This document shows positions 53,887 to 63,208 of a DNA stretch of 64,000 bases, piece by piece. Under the pieces are notes generated by a model. It did not search any database. It saw only the letters and a list, made by a program, of their open reading frames with translations, and had not been told where the DNA came from. The stretch spans positions 62,001-126,000 of the forward strand of contig NZ_KB891883.1 in assembly GCF_000373585.1 (NCBI RefSeq), in the 5' to 3' direction. Origin of the DNA: Streptomyces sp. MspMP-M5 (GTDB lineage: Bacteria > Actinomycetota > Actinomycetes > Streptomycetales > Streptomycetaceae). The position numbers and the translations under genes are program-made. Position 1 is the stretch's first letter. Every line of letters starts with the position of its first letter.

Positions 53887-55089
53887 TCAGGCGTTGTGGT
53901 AGCGGAGGCTGCCGCTGTGCCATTCGCGGTTGCCGCCGAGCCAGGCCCAGACGCCCGCGAGGAAGTGGCGCAGCTGCGGCGAGCCGGTGACGGCGAGGGC
54001 CGCGGCCTCCGTCTCGAAGGTGTGCACCAGCTCGTCGTGGATCTCCACGCTGCGTTCGACCGCCTCGTGCGGTGTGCACCCCTCCTCCGCTGCGATCACG
54101 GTGGGCAGGTTGAACTCCACGCCCGAGGAATGGTGTTCCTTGGTCATCGAGTACAGGTCGTTGACGAGGGTGCTGGCCGTGGCGGCCATGGTCACGGCGC
54201 GACGGACCGGCGGCGCGGAGTACTCGGCGGCCGCCAGCGGGTTGCCGCTGACCACGTCGACGAGGGCGATGCAGGGCAGGAAGCTGTTGATCTGACGGTG
54301 CGCCAAGTACTCGCGGACGGTGGGCATATGGCCGCGGGAGCGCCAGGAGCCCTCCTGTCCGTAGCCCACGAAGAGGACGGCGACCTCGTGGCGGAGCCGG
54401 GCCAGCTGGGAGGGGTCCGCGTAGCCGGCCAGGTCCCGCAGTCCGGCGCGCAGCGCGACCCGTACGGGATCGCCGGCCATGTCCTGTTCCCAGGCGGGTG
54501 CGTATCCGGCCGGGAGGTGGGCGGGATCGAGGGCCGCGTAGGCGAGGCCGAGCTGCGAGCCGAGGAGTTCGGTCCTCGATCCCATGGTCTCGTCGTCGCA
54601 GTAGTAGTCGTCCGTGGCCCACTCGGCCAGTGCGCACTTGGCCGCGGCCAGCAGCCGGTCCGGGTCGTCGCTGTCGGGGTGGGCCAGCATCATCAGGCGC
54701 CCGAAGTCGGCCGCACGCACGCGTTCGAGGCGTCCGGCGTAGAGGCCGACCTGCTCGGCCCAGTCCACCAGTCGGTCGTTGACCTCCTGGCCGAGTGCCT
54801 GGTCGTCCCGGACCGCGGGCGGGCAGTACAGCTCGGGGACACCGCTGCCGGGCCCGTCCGCCGTGCCGGAAGTGCCGCCGGCCGGTTTCCCGGCCGCGAT
54901 ACGGGCGGCCGAAGTGCCGAGCCCCGTCGGCCCGGTGGGCACGGCGGTGCGCACCTGCCGGAGCGTGGTGCCCGGCAGGGCCTTGGGGGCGGGAGGGCGG
55001 ATTCCCCGGCCGTGGGTGAGGAGCCTGGCGGCGAGTCGCGCCACCTGGTGGTGGGCCCTGGGCGCGGCCATCCGGGACAGCTGTGACAC
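53887..55089 (-). CDS. 2-methylisoborneol synthase (terpene cyclase, encapsulin cargo)
   Basis: A 400-residue class I terpene cyclase. The first metal motif is the variant DDYYCDDE near residue 162. The second is the NSE-type NDLYSMTKE near residue 303. EHHSSGVEFNLPTVIA and WLGGNREWHSGSLRYH close the domain. The enzyme cyclises 2-methyl-GPP to 2-methylisoborneol. The first ~115 residues are a disordered Pro/Gly/Ala-rich leader with a GPTGLGTSAARIA motif, also seen in the S. coelicolor enzyme; by analogy with other family 2 encapsulin cargo it is probably the shell-targeting segment. GTG 55089 lies 30 bp behind the encapsulin stop. Confidence 0.95.
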   Translation of the reverse strand: MSQLSRMAAPRAHHQVARLAARLLTHGRGIRPPAPKALPGTTLRQVRTAVPTGPTGLGTSAARIAAGKPAGGTSGTADGPGSGVPELYCPPAVRDDQALGQEVNDRLVDWAEQVGLYAGRLERVRAADFGRLMMLAHPDSDDPDRLLAAAKCALAEWATDDYYCDDETMGSRTELLGSQLGLAYAALDPAHLPAGYAPAWEQDMAGDPVRVALRAGLRDLAGYADPSQLARLRHEVAVLFVGYGQEGSWRSRGHMPTVREYLAHRQINSFLPCIALVDVVSGNPLAAAEYSAPPVRRAVTMAATASTLVNDLYSMTKEHHSSGVEFNLPTVIAAEEGCTPHEAVERSVEIHDELVHTFETEAAALAVTGSPQLRHFLAGVWAWLGGNREWHSGSLRYHNA

Positions 55090-55119
55090 CGGTTCTTCTC
55101 TCCGTTCGCGCCGTCGACG

Positions 55120-56538
55120 TCAGGACGGGGTGTGGAAGACCTCGACGTTCTCCAGGACACCCAGCGCGTCGGGCACGAGCACGGCCGCCGAGTAGTAGGT
55201 GCTGACCAGGTAGGAGATCAGGGCCTGGTCGTTGATGCCCATGAACCGCACGTTGAGGCCCGGCTCGTACTCGTCGGGGATGCCTGTCTGGCGCAGGCCG
55301 ACCACCCCTTCGTCGTCCTCGCCCAGGCGCATCGCGAGGATGGCGGACGTGCCCTCCTCCGAGACCGGGATCTTGCCGCAGGGCAGGATCGGCACGCCCC
55401 GCCAGGCAGGTACCGGGTGTCCGGCCACCTCGGCGGTGTCGAAGGACAGGCCGCGCTTGTTGCATTCGCGGCCGAAGGCGGAGATGGCACGCGGGTGCGC
55501 GAAGAACGCCTTGGTTCCGCGCCGCATGCTCAACAGCTCGTCCATGTCGTCCGGTGTGGGCGGGCCGGAGTGGGTGGAGATGCGCTGGCTGTGGTCGGCG
55601 TTGTGCAGCAGACCGAACTCCGGGTTGTTGACCAGCTCGGACTCCTGGCGTTCGCGCAGGGCCTCGATGGTCAGCCGCAGCTGCTGCTCGACCTGGTCCA
55701 TCGGCTCGTTGTAGAGGTCGGCGACCCGGGTGTGCACCCGCAGAACCGTCTGGGCCACGCTCAACTCGTACTCGCGGGGCTCCAGTTCGTAGTCGACGAA
55801 GGTGCCCGGGATCACCGGCTCACCGGTGTGGCCGGAGGCCAGGGCGATCTCGGCCTCGCCCTTCTTGTTCTGCGGCCGTGCCTTCTCCGCCTGGCGCCGC
55901 CGGACATGCGCGCGCAACCCGTCGTTGCGGTCCGCCACTTCCTCGTACGCGGCCCGGGGCAGGGCCAGCACCGTGCACGCCGTCAGCGCACGCGCGGTGA
56001 AGTCCCACTCCCCCGGCTCCTCGGCCACTGCCTGCCCGCCGAAGAAACCGCCGTCGGACAGCACACCGCGACGGGTCTCCTCGCTGTACCTGCCGGGGCC
56101 GACCTTCTCGACCTTGCCGCGCACGATCAGATAGACGTGGTCGACGGCCGCACCGCGTTCGGCGATCAGCTGGCCGGGCCCGTATTGCTGCTGACGGCAC
56201 CGGTCGGCGAGCGCCCGCAGCGCCTTGTCGTCCTCGAACCCGCGCAGCAGCGGAAGTTCACCGAGCTCGGCCGGGACGACCCGGACCGTGCTCCCTTCCT
56301 GGACGAAGGTGACCCGGCCGTCGCCGACCTCGTACACCAGGCGCCGGTTGACCCGGTACGTGCCGCCCTTCACCTCCACCCAGGGCAGGGTGCGCAGCAG
56401 CCAGCGCGAGCTGGTGCCCTGCATCTGCGGGGCGGTCTTGGTGGTGGTCGCCAGGTTCCGCGCAGCGGCGATCCCGAGGCTGAGCTGTGCCCGGCCGGTC
56501 GGCTGCTCGGGCTGCTGCCGATACGCTGCGGTCGACAT
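55120..56538 (-). CDS. Family 2 encapsulin shell protein with cyclic-nucleotide-binding domain
   Basis: A 472-residue protein of the EshA/EshB group. Residues ~75-200 are a CRP-type cNMP-binding domain ([46 protein letters not shown]). This domain is inserted in an HK97-fold shell protein, recognised by the N-terminal [20 protein letters not shown], then [52 protein letters not shown] and the C-terminal [28 protein letters not shown]. Such proteins build family 2B encapsulin compartments that enclose 2-MIB synthase, encoded 30 bp downstream. The usual Arg of cAMP-binding pockets is not obvious, so true cAMP binding is uncertain. GTG/ATG start 56538; first gene of the three-gene operon. Confidence 0.92.
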   Translation of the reverse strand: MSTAAYRQQPEQPTGRAQLSLGIAAARNLATTTKTAPQMQGTSSRWLLRTLPWVEVKGGTYRVNRRLVYEVGDGRVTFVQEGSTVRVVPAELGELPLLRGFEDDKALRALADRCRQQQYGPGQLIAERGAAVDHVYLIVRGKVEKVGPGRYSEETRRGVLSDGGFFGGQAVAEEPGEWDFTARALTACTVLALPRAAYEEVADRNDGLRAHVRRRQAEKARPQNKKGEAEIALASGHTGEPVIPGTFVDYELEPREYELSVAQTVLRVHTRVADLYNEPMDQVEQQLRLTIEALRERQESELVNNPEFGLLHNADHSQRISTHSGPPTPDDMDELLSMRRGTKAFFAHPRAISAFGRECNKRGLSFDTAEVAGHPVPAWRGVPILPCGKIPVSEEGTSAILAMRLGEDDEGVVGLRQTGIPDEYEPGLNVRFMGINDQALISYLVSTYYSAAVLVPDALGVLENVEVFHTPS

Positions 56539-56909
56539 CCTGGTCCTTCCGTGGGGGCACCTGCATCAAGAAGGAGCCCTCGGAATCACCCGGGTGGGTG
56601 ACGAGAGAGGCTCCTGTTGCGTAAGTGAACCAGCGGGTAGCGATGTTGGTCGAGGCGGCCGATGGCTCAATGATCGTTTTGCGCCAGGCGCCTGATGGGC
56701 GGGAGTTCGCCAACCTCGGCGGATCATGAGCGATACGGCAGCCTCAGATGCCCGCTATGCCACGTTAAGCCGCCCTTTGGTCAAGTCGACGCGGGCGACG
56801 GTCGAACGCACCGGACGCCCTGGGCGCCGCCGACGAGGTGGCTGATAATGCACGACCAAGCTCCGGCCCACCCCTGCCTCCTACCGCCCTGCCCGCCCCC
56901 GCATGACTG
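56539..56909. other. Intergenic region upstream of the 2-MIB operon
   Basis: About 370 bp between the encapsulin start and the nitrate-reductase stop, both on the minus strand. It should contain the 2-MIB operon promoter. No gene, clear palindrome or strong terminator was recognised. Confidence 0.45.
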
Positions 56910-59900
56910 TCAGTAGACGTCGCGGACATAGCGCTTGTCCGCAGACAGGCGTCGGACGTAGGCGGCGGCTTCGCCGGCGTCCATACCACCGTGCGTGGCG
57001 GCGATGTCCTTGAGTGCCTGGTCGACGTCCTTGGCCATGCGGCCGGCGTCGCCGCAGACATAGAAGTGGGCGCCGTCGTGGAGCCACCGCCACAGGCGGG
57101 CACCGTTCTCGCGCATCCGGTCCTGGACATAGACCTTGTTGCGCTGGTCGCGCGAGAAGGCCAGGTCCAGGCGGTCGAGGTGGCCGGATGCCTGGTATTC
57201 CTCCAGTTCGTCGCGGTAGTAGAAGTCGGTTGCCTGGCGCTGTTCGCCGAAGAAGAGCCAGTTGGGGCCGGTGTGGCCGCGGGCCCGGCGGTCTTCGAGG
57301 AAGCCGACGAACGGCGCCACGCCGGTTCCGGGACCGACCATGATCATGGGGGTGGTGGGGTCGGCGGGCGGGCGGAAGTGCGGTGAGCGCTGCACGAAGA
57401 CCTGTACGGGTCCGTCGTTGGCGCAGTCGGCGAGATAGGTCGAGCAGGTGCCCTTGCGGTCGCGGCCGAGGTCGTTGGTGTAGCGGACGACCGAGACGGT
57501 GAGGCGGACCTCGCCGGGGTGGGCGAGCGGGCTGGAGGAGATGGAGTACAGCCGGGGCTGGAGGCGCTTGAGGACGGCAGTCCACTCCGCAGCGGACGCA
57601 CGGACCGGGAACTCAGCGAGGACGTCGGCTGCCTGGCGGCCCCAACTCCACTGCGCCAGCGCGTCCTTGTTGTCGGGGCGCAGGAGTCGCCTCAGGTCCT
57701 GGCTGCCGGTGCGGTCCGCCACGAAGGCCAGCAGGTCGGCGGTGAGGCGGGTGATGTCCAGGCGGGTGCGCAGCGCTTCTTCGAAGGGCAGGCGGGTGCC
57801 GTCGGCGAGTTCGACGGGTTCGTCGGGATCCAGTCCGGTGAGGGCCAGCCATTCGGTGACGAGGCCGGCGCCGTTGACCGGCCATACGCCGAGGGCGTCG
57901 CCGGCGTCGTAGGCGAGTTCGCCGTCGCGGGTGTCGAAGGCGAACTGCCGTACCTCCTTCTGGGAGCCGGGCAGGCTCAGCAGCCGGTTGCCGACGAGGA
58001 GGGTGGCGAAGGGGGCTGTCTTGGTGAAGCGGGTGGGAGTGGAGGCGGGGGCAGGAGTGGGGGTGGGTGACTGGGAGGCGGTGGGTTGCGCGGCGGGCGT
58101 CCCGGCCGTGCGCGCGGCCGCCGGATGCCGGTCGTCAGGGGTGGCCAGGGCGGTGGTGACCTGGCCGAGCCACTGTGCGGCGGCCTCCTCGTAGTCGGGC
58201 TCGCAGTCGGTGCGGGCGAGAAGCCGGGTGGCGCCGAGCGCGTGGAACCGTTCGTCGAGGCGGCGGCCGTGGCCGCAGAAGTCGCCGTAGGAGGAGTCAC
58301 CGAACGCCAGCACCGCGTAGCGGATGCCCTCCAGCGGTCCGGTGTCCGGGGCGGCGAGGGCCTGCCAGAAGTCGGCGCCGTTGTCGGGCGCGTCGCCGTC
58401 GCCGAAGGTGCTGGTGACGATCAGCAGGTCGGTGCCCGGGGCGAGCCGGGCCGGCGTGAAGTCCGCCATGGGCAGCAGTTCGGGGTCGCGGCCCGTTTCG
58501 GCGAGCCGGGCGGCGACGGTGGCCGCGAACTCCTCGGCGTTGCCGGTCTGCGAGGCCCACAGGACGACCAGGCGACGGGACGGGGCGTTGGTGCCGGTGG
58601 TCCGGGTGGCGGTCCGCGCGGGCTCGGGTGCCGGGGCGGTGGGTGCGGCGGCGCGGGAGAACATGCCGGCGAGGACGCCGTCGACCCACAGTGCGGAGTC
58701 CGGGGCGAAGGGTGCGTCGGGCGGCAGTGTGGGGATGCGCCCGTCGTGCGGGGCCACGGCGAGGCCGGAGAGATAGCCGGCGAGGTAGCGGCGTTCCGGT
58801 TCGGCCAGGGGTACGGGGGCGAGGTCGGTGAGGCCGAACAGCGTGGCGAGCGCGGGCACGGCGGCGTCCGGCGAAGTGGTGGTGACGGCCGGGTCGGGGG
58901 CGGGGTCCACGGGCGGCTCCTGGTGCGCGGCGGTCGCCGGGGCGGACTCGGGCCGGCCGCCGGGGCGGGCCGCGGGGACGGGGGCGGCCGTCTTGGCGAG
59001 GGCGACGGCGCAGACCTTGAACTCGGGTTGGAAGGAGATCGGGTCGACGGCGTCGTTGGTGACGGCGTTGACGCTGAGGTACTCGCCGAACAGGTCGTTC
59101 CAGTGGAAGGGCGCGAAGCAGGTGCCCGGCCGGACCCGGTCGGTGACGGTGGCGGGGAGTACGGCCCGGCCGCGGCGGGAGGCGACCTCGACGTGGTCGC
59201 CCTCCGCGATTCCCATGGCGTCGGCGTCCTCGGGATGGACTTCCAGGAACGGGCCGGGGTTGAGTTTCGCGAGTTTGGCGACCTTGCCGGTCTTGGTCAT
59301 CGTGTGCCACTGGTGCTGGAGACGGCCGGTGTTCAGGACGAACGGGTAGTCGTCGTCGGGGAGTTCGGCCGGTGGCAGGTGCGGACGGGCGAAGAAGCGG
59401 GCGCGTCCGCTGCCGGTCGGGAAGGCCAGGCGGGGGCGGGTGCCGTCCGCGCGTTCCCGCAGGGTTTGGCTGACGCCGTCGTTGCGGTAGCGGATCGGGT
59501 TGCGGTCCGGGCCGTCGACGGTCGGGGCCGGCCACTGCACCGGTGTGCTGCGCAGCCGCTCGTAGGTCACGCCGCGCAGGTCCCAGCCGGTCCGGGGGTT
59601 CCATGCCTGTTTGAGTTCCTCGAACACCTCCTCGGCGGAGGTGTAGGTGAAGGCATCGGCGAAGCCCATCGCGCAGGCCACCCGGGCGATCAACTGCCAG
59701 TCGGGCAGTGCCTGTCCGGGTGGGTCGACGGCCCCTTGCACCAGGGTGAGGTTCCGCTCGGAGTTGACCATGACGCCGTCGGACTCCGCCCACAGCGTCG
59801 CCGGCAGCACGACATCGGCGTAGGCGTTGGTCTCGGTCTCGGCGAACACGTCCTGGGTGACGACGAGTTCGGCGGCTTCCAGGCCGGCGATGACAGTCCT

Positions 59901-61169
59901 GCGGTTGGCGACCGAGGCGACCGGGTTGGTGCAGATGATCCAGCACGCCTTGATGTCTCCGGCGGCCAGCTGCTCGAACATCTCGATGGTGCCGCGCCCG
60001 GTCCCGGTGGGCAGGGAGCCCTCGGGGATCTGCCACAGGTCCTCGACGAAGGCGCGATCGGCGTCGTCCAGCACCGAACGCTGTCCGGGCAGACCGGGCC
60101 CCAGGTAGCCCATCTCGCGGCCGCCCATGGCGTTGGGCTGGCCGGTCAGCGAGAACGGTCCGGACCCCGGGCGGCAGAGGGCGCCGGTGGCCAGGTGCAG
60201 GTTGATCAGGGCGTTGGTGTTCCAGGTGCCGTGGGTGGACTGGTTCAGGCCCATGGTCCAGCAGCTCGTCCACTCACCGGCCGTACCGATCCACTGCGCG
60301 GCCTGCCGGATGTCGTCCTCGGCCAGGCCGGTGAGCTCCGCGACCCGGTCGGGCGGGTAGTCCGCGAGGAAGTCGGGTATCTCCTCCCAGCCCTCGGTGA
60401 ACTCGGCGATGAACTCCTCGTCGGTGTGGCCGTCGGCGACCAGCAGATGCAACAGCCCGTTCAGCAGGGCGAGGTCGGTGCCCGGCCTGATCTGCAGGAA
60501 GAGGTCGGCCTTGGCGGCGGTGGCGGTGCGGCGCGGATCGACGACGATCAGTTTGGCGCCTGCCTTGACCCGGTCCATCATGCGCAGGAAGAGGATCGGG
60601 TGGCAGTCGGCCATGTTGGCGCCGATGACGAGGAAGACATCGGCGTGGTCGAGGTCCTGGTAGGAGCCGGGCGGGCCGTCCGCGCCGAGCGACAGCTTGT
60701 AGCCGGACCCGGCGGACGCCATGCACAGCCGTGAGTTCGACTCGATGCGGTGGGTGCGCACATAGCCCTTGGCCAGCTTGTTCGCCAGGTACTGCGCCTC
60801 CAGCGACATCTGCCCGGACACATAGAAGGCCAGCGCGTCCGGCCCGTGTTCGTCGACGATCGTCCGCAGTCGGCCGGCGACCGACGCGATGGCCTCGTCC
60901 ACCGCCGTCTCGACCGGCTGGGCGCCGCGCTCGGCCCGCACCAGTGCCTGTTCCAGCCGTCCCGGCGCCGCCATCATGTCCGCACTGGTCGCGCCCTTGG
61001 TGCACAGGCGGCCGCGGTTGGTCGGGTGTGCCTGGTCGCCGGACGCCTTCACCACCCGGCGGCGGCCGTCGGCCGGGTCGCGCGCCACATCCAGCACGAT
61101 CCCGCAGCCGACGCCGCAGTACGAGCAGACGGTGCGGACCGTACCGCCGTCCGACGAACCAGATGCCAC
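56910..61169 (-). CDS. Fused assimilatory nitrate reductase / CysJ-like flavoprotein reductase
   Basis: A 1,419-residue fusion. Residues 1-~720 are a molybdopterin bis-MGD oxidoreductase of the NasC type: an N-terminal [4Fe-4S] site ([14 protein letters not shown], then GRLCTKG) and catalytic-domain landmarks such as [18 protein letters not shown] and [31 protein letters not shown]. Residues ~865-1010 are a flavodoxin domain ([12 protein letters not shown]). The remainder is a FAD/NADPH ferredoxin-reductase module ([14 protein letters not shown] near 1206, [13 protein letters not shown] near 1277, C-terminal YVRDVY). Electrons should pass NADPH to FAD to FMN to Fe-S to Mo, so one chain can reduce nitrate to nitrite. 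GTG 61167-61169 is the start. No nitrite reductase gene lies next to it. Confidence 0.93.
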   Translation of the reverse strand: MASGSSDGGTVRTVCSYCGVGCGIVLDVARDPADGRRRVVKASGDQAHPTNRGRLCTKGATSADMMAAPGRLEQALVRAERGAQPVETAVDEAIASVAGRLRTIVDEHGPDALAFYVSGQMSLEAQYLANKLAKGYVRTHRIESNSRLCMASAGSGYKLSLGADGPPGSYQDLDHADVFLVIGANMADCHPILFLRMMDRVKAGAKLIVVDPRRTATAAKADLFLQIRPGTDLALLNGLLHLLVADGHTDEEFIAEFTEGWEEIPDFLADYPPDRVAELTGLAEDDIRQAAQWIGTAGEWTSCWTMGLNQSTHGTWNTNALINLHLATGALCRPGSGPFSLTGQPNAMGGREMGYLGPGLPGQRSVLDDADRAFVEDLWQIPEGSLPTGTGRGTIEMFEQLAAGDIKACWIICTNPVASVANRRTVIAGLEAAELVVTQDVFAETETNAYADVVLPATLWAESDGVMVNSERNLTLVQGAVDPPGQALPDWQLIARVACAMGFADAFTYTSAEEVFEELKQAWNPRTGWDLRGVTYERLRSTPVQWPAPTVDGPDRNPIRYRNDGVSQTLRERADGTRPRLAFPTGSGRARFFARPHLPPAELPDDDYPFVLNTGRLQHQWHTMTKTGKVAKLAKLNPGPFLEVHPEDADAMGIAEGDHVEVASRRGRAVLPATVTDRVRPGTCFAPFHWNDLFGEYLSVNAVTNDAVDPISFQPEFKVCAVALAKTAAPVPAARPGGRPESAPATAAHQEPPVDPAPDPAVTTTSPDAAVPALATLFGLTDLAPVPLAEPERRYLAGYLSGLAVAPHDGRIPTLPPDAPFAPDSALWVDGVLAGMFSRAAAPTAPAPEPARTATRTTGTNAPSRRLVVLWASQTGNAEEFAATVAARLAETGRDPELLPMADFTPARLAPGTDLLIVTSTFGDGDAPDNGADFWQALAAPDTGPLEGIRYAVLAFGDSSYGDFCGHGRRLDERFHALGATRLLARTDCEPDYEEAAAQWLGQVTTALATPDDRHPAAARTAGTPAAQPTASQSPTPTPAPASTPTRFTKTAPFATLLVGNRLLSLPGSQKEVRQFAFDTRDGELAYDAGDALGVWPVNGAGLVTEWLALTGLDPDEPVELADGTRLPFEEALRTRLDITRLTADLLAFVADRTGSQDLRRLLRPDNKDALAQWSWGRQAADVLAEFPVRASAAEWTAVLKRLQPRLYSISSSPLAHPGEVRLTVSVVRYTNDLGRDRKGTCSTYLADCANDGPVQVFVQRSPHFRPPADPTTPMIMVGPGTGVAPFVGFLEDRRARGHTGPNWLFFGEQRQATDFYYRDELEEYQASGHLDRLDLAFSRDQRNKVYVQDRMRENGARLWRWLHDGAHFYVCGDAGRMAKDVDQALKDIAATHGGMDAGEAAAYVRRLSADKRYVRDVY

Positions 61170-61634
61170 CGAATCCCACCCCGCGGTGCGTGTGCCTGTC
61201 CGAGCCGGGGCCGTCCCACCAAGGTGGGCAACCCATGGCCAGCACCGTACGAGGAACGAATTTCCGGCCCGTCACGCGCCGGGAGTGCCTGGGGTTACGC
61301 CTCGCGCACAGGTCACCGGAGTGCCGTGTGAGGTGCCTGGGCCGGTGCGGCCGCCGTCTCGTCCGTCACGAGGCGTCCCCTCCCCGGCCGTTTCCTCACC
61401 CGGCTCGACACCCACACCGCAGACACCACAGACACCAGAAGATACGCCCCTGGCTGTCGCTATCTCCAATATCCGACGCTCACCTGCGAAGCAATTTGGG
61501 GGAATTGCCAAGCAATTGGCAGATCGTTGTTGATTCCCGGCCGCAGATGCAGGATGGGGTTGCGCACCGGCCGGCGCACGAGAGCACACCGGCTCTCGTT
61601 CCCTGTTCCTGCTCACGAGGCGAGGCGAGGTTCG
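61170..61634. other. Divergent intergenic region (nitrate reductase / methyltransferase)
   Basis: About 465 bp holding the promoters of the nitrate-reductase fusion (minus) and the methyltransferase (plus). A GlnR-like half box lies at 61260-61275. The stretch 61440-61530 is AT-richer and suits the plus-strand promoter. No small gene is supported. Confidence 0.5.
61260..61275 (-). promoter_or_regulatory. Candidate GlnR site GTGAC-N6-GAAAT
   Basis: On the minus strand GTGAC (61275-61271), six bases and GAAAT (61264-61260) match the actinobacterial GlnR half-box gTnAC-N6-GAAAc with one mismatch. It lies about 91 bp upstream of the nitrate-reductase start, a plausible activator position for a nitrogen-assimilation gene. 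A second half-box 22 bp away was not found, so the site is weaker than classical GlnR boxes. Confidence 0.35.
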
Positions 61635-62411
61635 ATGACCACACGCTCCCAGGACGGCAGCGCCGGCGACGTCGACTACGGCACGATCGGCTCCGGATAC
61701 TCCTCCTTCCGTCGGCCGGACCCGCGGATCGCCCAGTTCATCGCGGAGACCCTGGGCGAGTGCCGGACGGTCCTCAACGTCGGTGCCGGCGCCGGGTCGT
61801 ACGAGACCGCCGCCCGGGAGGTGACCGCGGTCGAACCCTCGGAGTCGATGCGTGCCCAGCGGCCGGCGCGACTCGCCCAGGCGATCGACGCCGTCGCCGA
61901 GGATCTGCCGTTCGCCGACGGGGAGTTCGACGGTGCGATGACGCTGTTCAGTGTGCACCAGTGGTCCGATGTCGCGGCCGGACTGCGTGAGATGCGGCGG
62001 GTGACCCGCGGGCCGGTCCTCCTGCTCACCTGCGACCCCGCCCTGGTACGGGACTTCTGGCTGTACCGCTACGCCCCCGAGGTCCTCGACACCGAGGCCG
62101 GCCGCTACCCGGCCATCGACACGCTGGCCGCCGCGCTCGGCGGCACCACCACGGTCCGGTCCGTCCCCATCCCCCTGGACTGCACGGACGGCTTCAACGA
62201 GGCGTACTACGGCCGCCCCGAGATGCTGCTCGATCCGGCGGCCCGCCAGGCGTGTTCGGCCTGGAGCTTCGTCGACGACCGGGTCCGCGAACACTTCGAC
62301 ACCAGTCTGCGCCGCGATCTGGACTCCGGTGCCTGGGACGCGGAGTTCGGCGGGCTGCGCCGTCAGCCGACGTACGACGGGTCGCTGGTCATCGTCCGCG
62401 CGATGCCGTGA
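61635..62411 (+). CDS. Class I SAM-dependent methyltransferase
   Basis: A 258-residue protein starting at ATG 61635 after GAGGCGAGG. Motif I is VLNVGAGAGSYE near residue 48. VTAVEPSESMRAQRP follows, then DLPFADGEFDGAMTLFSVHQW and LREMRRVTRGPVLLLTCDP. The arrangement is that of the UbiE/Methyltransf_11 group. It is divergent from the nitrate-reductase gene and followed by the converging stress-protein gene. The substrate is unknown. Confidence 0.85.
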   Translation: MTTRSQDGSAGDVDYGTIGSGYSSFRRPDPRIAQFIAETLGECRTVLNVGAGAGSYETAAREVTAVEPSESMRAQRPARLAQAIDAVAEDLPFADGEFDGAMTLFSVHQWSDVAAGLREMRRVTRGPVLLLTCDPALVRDFWLYRYAPEVLDTEAGRYPAIDTLAAALGGTTTVRSVPIPLDCTDGFNEAYYGRPEMLLDPAARQACSAWSFVDDRVREHFDTSLRRDLDSGAWDAEFGGLRRQPTYDGSLVIVRAMP

Positions 62412-62439
62412 GCAGCGCCGACCGTGATATGACCCTTCG

Positions 62440-62970
62440 TCAGCTCTGTCCGGTCAACTCCTGGGTGCTGAACGGGAGTTTCCACGTGTTGCGGCGCTGC
62501 ACGGTATGGAGTGTGCGGTGCAGCGGAGAGTGCGGTACGGCCAGCACCGGGCAGCAGGCGCGCGCCAGGCAGTAGCGGGAGACAGAGGGCCACAGCGCCC
62601 GGCGCAGCGGTCCGCGCGCCCCGGCTCCGATCACCAGCAGGTCGTCGGGGTGATCGGCGACCGCGAGCAGGGCCGTGCCCGGCGTGCCGAGCACGACGCG
62701 TGGCTCAAGCGGCACCCCGGGCCCGGTGGTGCCGAACGCGGTCTCCAGCGCCTCGATGAGGCGTTCGGCCGCCATGTTGCGCCAGGCGGCCATGGGCTCG
62801 GGGCAGGGCCCACCACGATGGACGATGTTGCCGCCGGGGGGTTCCCAGGCCAGTACGGCCCAGAGCGCGGCGCCGGTGACGCGGGCCTCCGACGCGGCCC
62901 GGTGCAGAGCGGTCAGACTGCCCAGTGAACCGCTCACTCCCGCCACGACGCGGTTGCCAAGTCTGGTCAT
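62440..62970 (-). CDS. Universal stress protein (UspA) family
   Basis: A 176-residue single Usp domain. It starts at ATG 62970 with AAGGAG upstream. The N-terminal strand is RVVAGVSGSLGSLTALHRAA, and the ATP-binding C-terminal signature GAGARGPLRRALWPSVSRYCLARACCPVLAVP has the G-x2-G-x9-G-x-S/T pattern in slightly altered form. DDLLVIGAG precedes it. Usp proteins bind ATP or AMP and help survival under dormancy or stress. The upstream region contains two sets of short tandem repeats. Confidence 0.87.
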   Translation of the reverse strand: MTRLGNRVVAGVSGSLGSLTALHRAASEARVTGAALWAVLAWEPPGGNIVHRGGPCPEPMAAWRNMAAERLIEALETAFGTTGPGVPLEPRVVLGTPGTALLAVADHPDDLLVIGAGARGPLRRALWPSVSRYCLARACCPVLAVPHSPLHRTLHTVQRRNTWKLPFSTQELTGQS

Positions 62971-62990
62971 GGGTTCAGCTCCTTGCCCGG

Positions 62991-63084
62991 TGCTCTTTGC
63001 TCTTTGCTCTGTTCCCTGAGCTCTGTGCTTTGCGCCCTGTCCACATCGCTCCGTATCGCTCCATGTCGCTCTACGTCGCTCCCA
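62991..63084. repeat. Tandem repeats in the divergent usp/methyltransferase promoter region
   Basis: TGCTCTT/G occurs three times in tandem at 62991-63011 (7-bp period). From 63045 to 63084 four copies of a 10-bp unit close to rTCGCTCyry follow one another exactly in helical phase. Both arrays lie between the divergent usp and methyltransferase genes, within about 115 bp of the usp start. They may bind an oligomeric regulator or be simple-sequence slippage products. Confidence 0.55.
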
Positions 63085-63208
63085 TCGAAGCGGCAGGGGC
63101 ACGGCTCTCGCGAGGTGTTGGCACGTCCCTTGCGCGGGAGAGCGGGACCCTGACGCTTCCCTGACACGGGTCGGGCCGGTGCGCCGGCCGCCCTGTTATT
63201 TTCGGGCG

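Noticed and set aside
56910-61275. Plus-strand 882-codon ORF and other long ORFs opposite the nitrate reductase fusion
   Set aside because: Antisense shadows. The minus frame holds the Fe-S, molybdopterin, flavodoxin and FAD/NADPH motifs in order.
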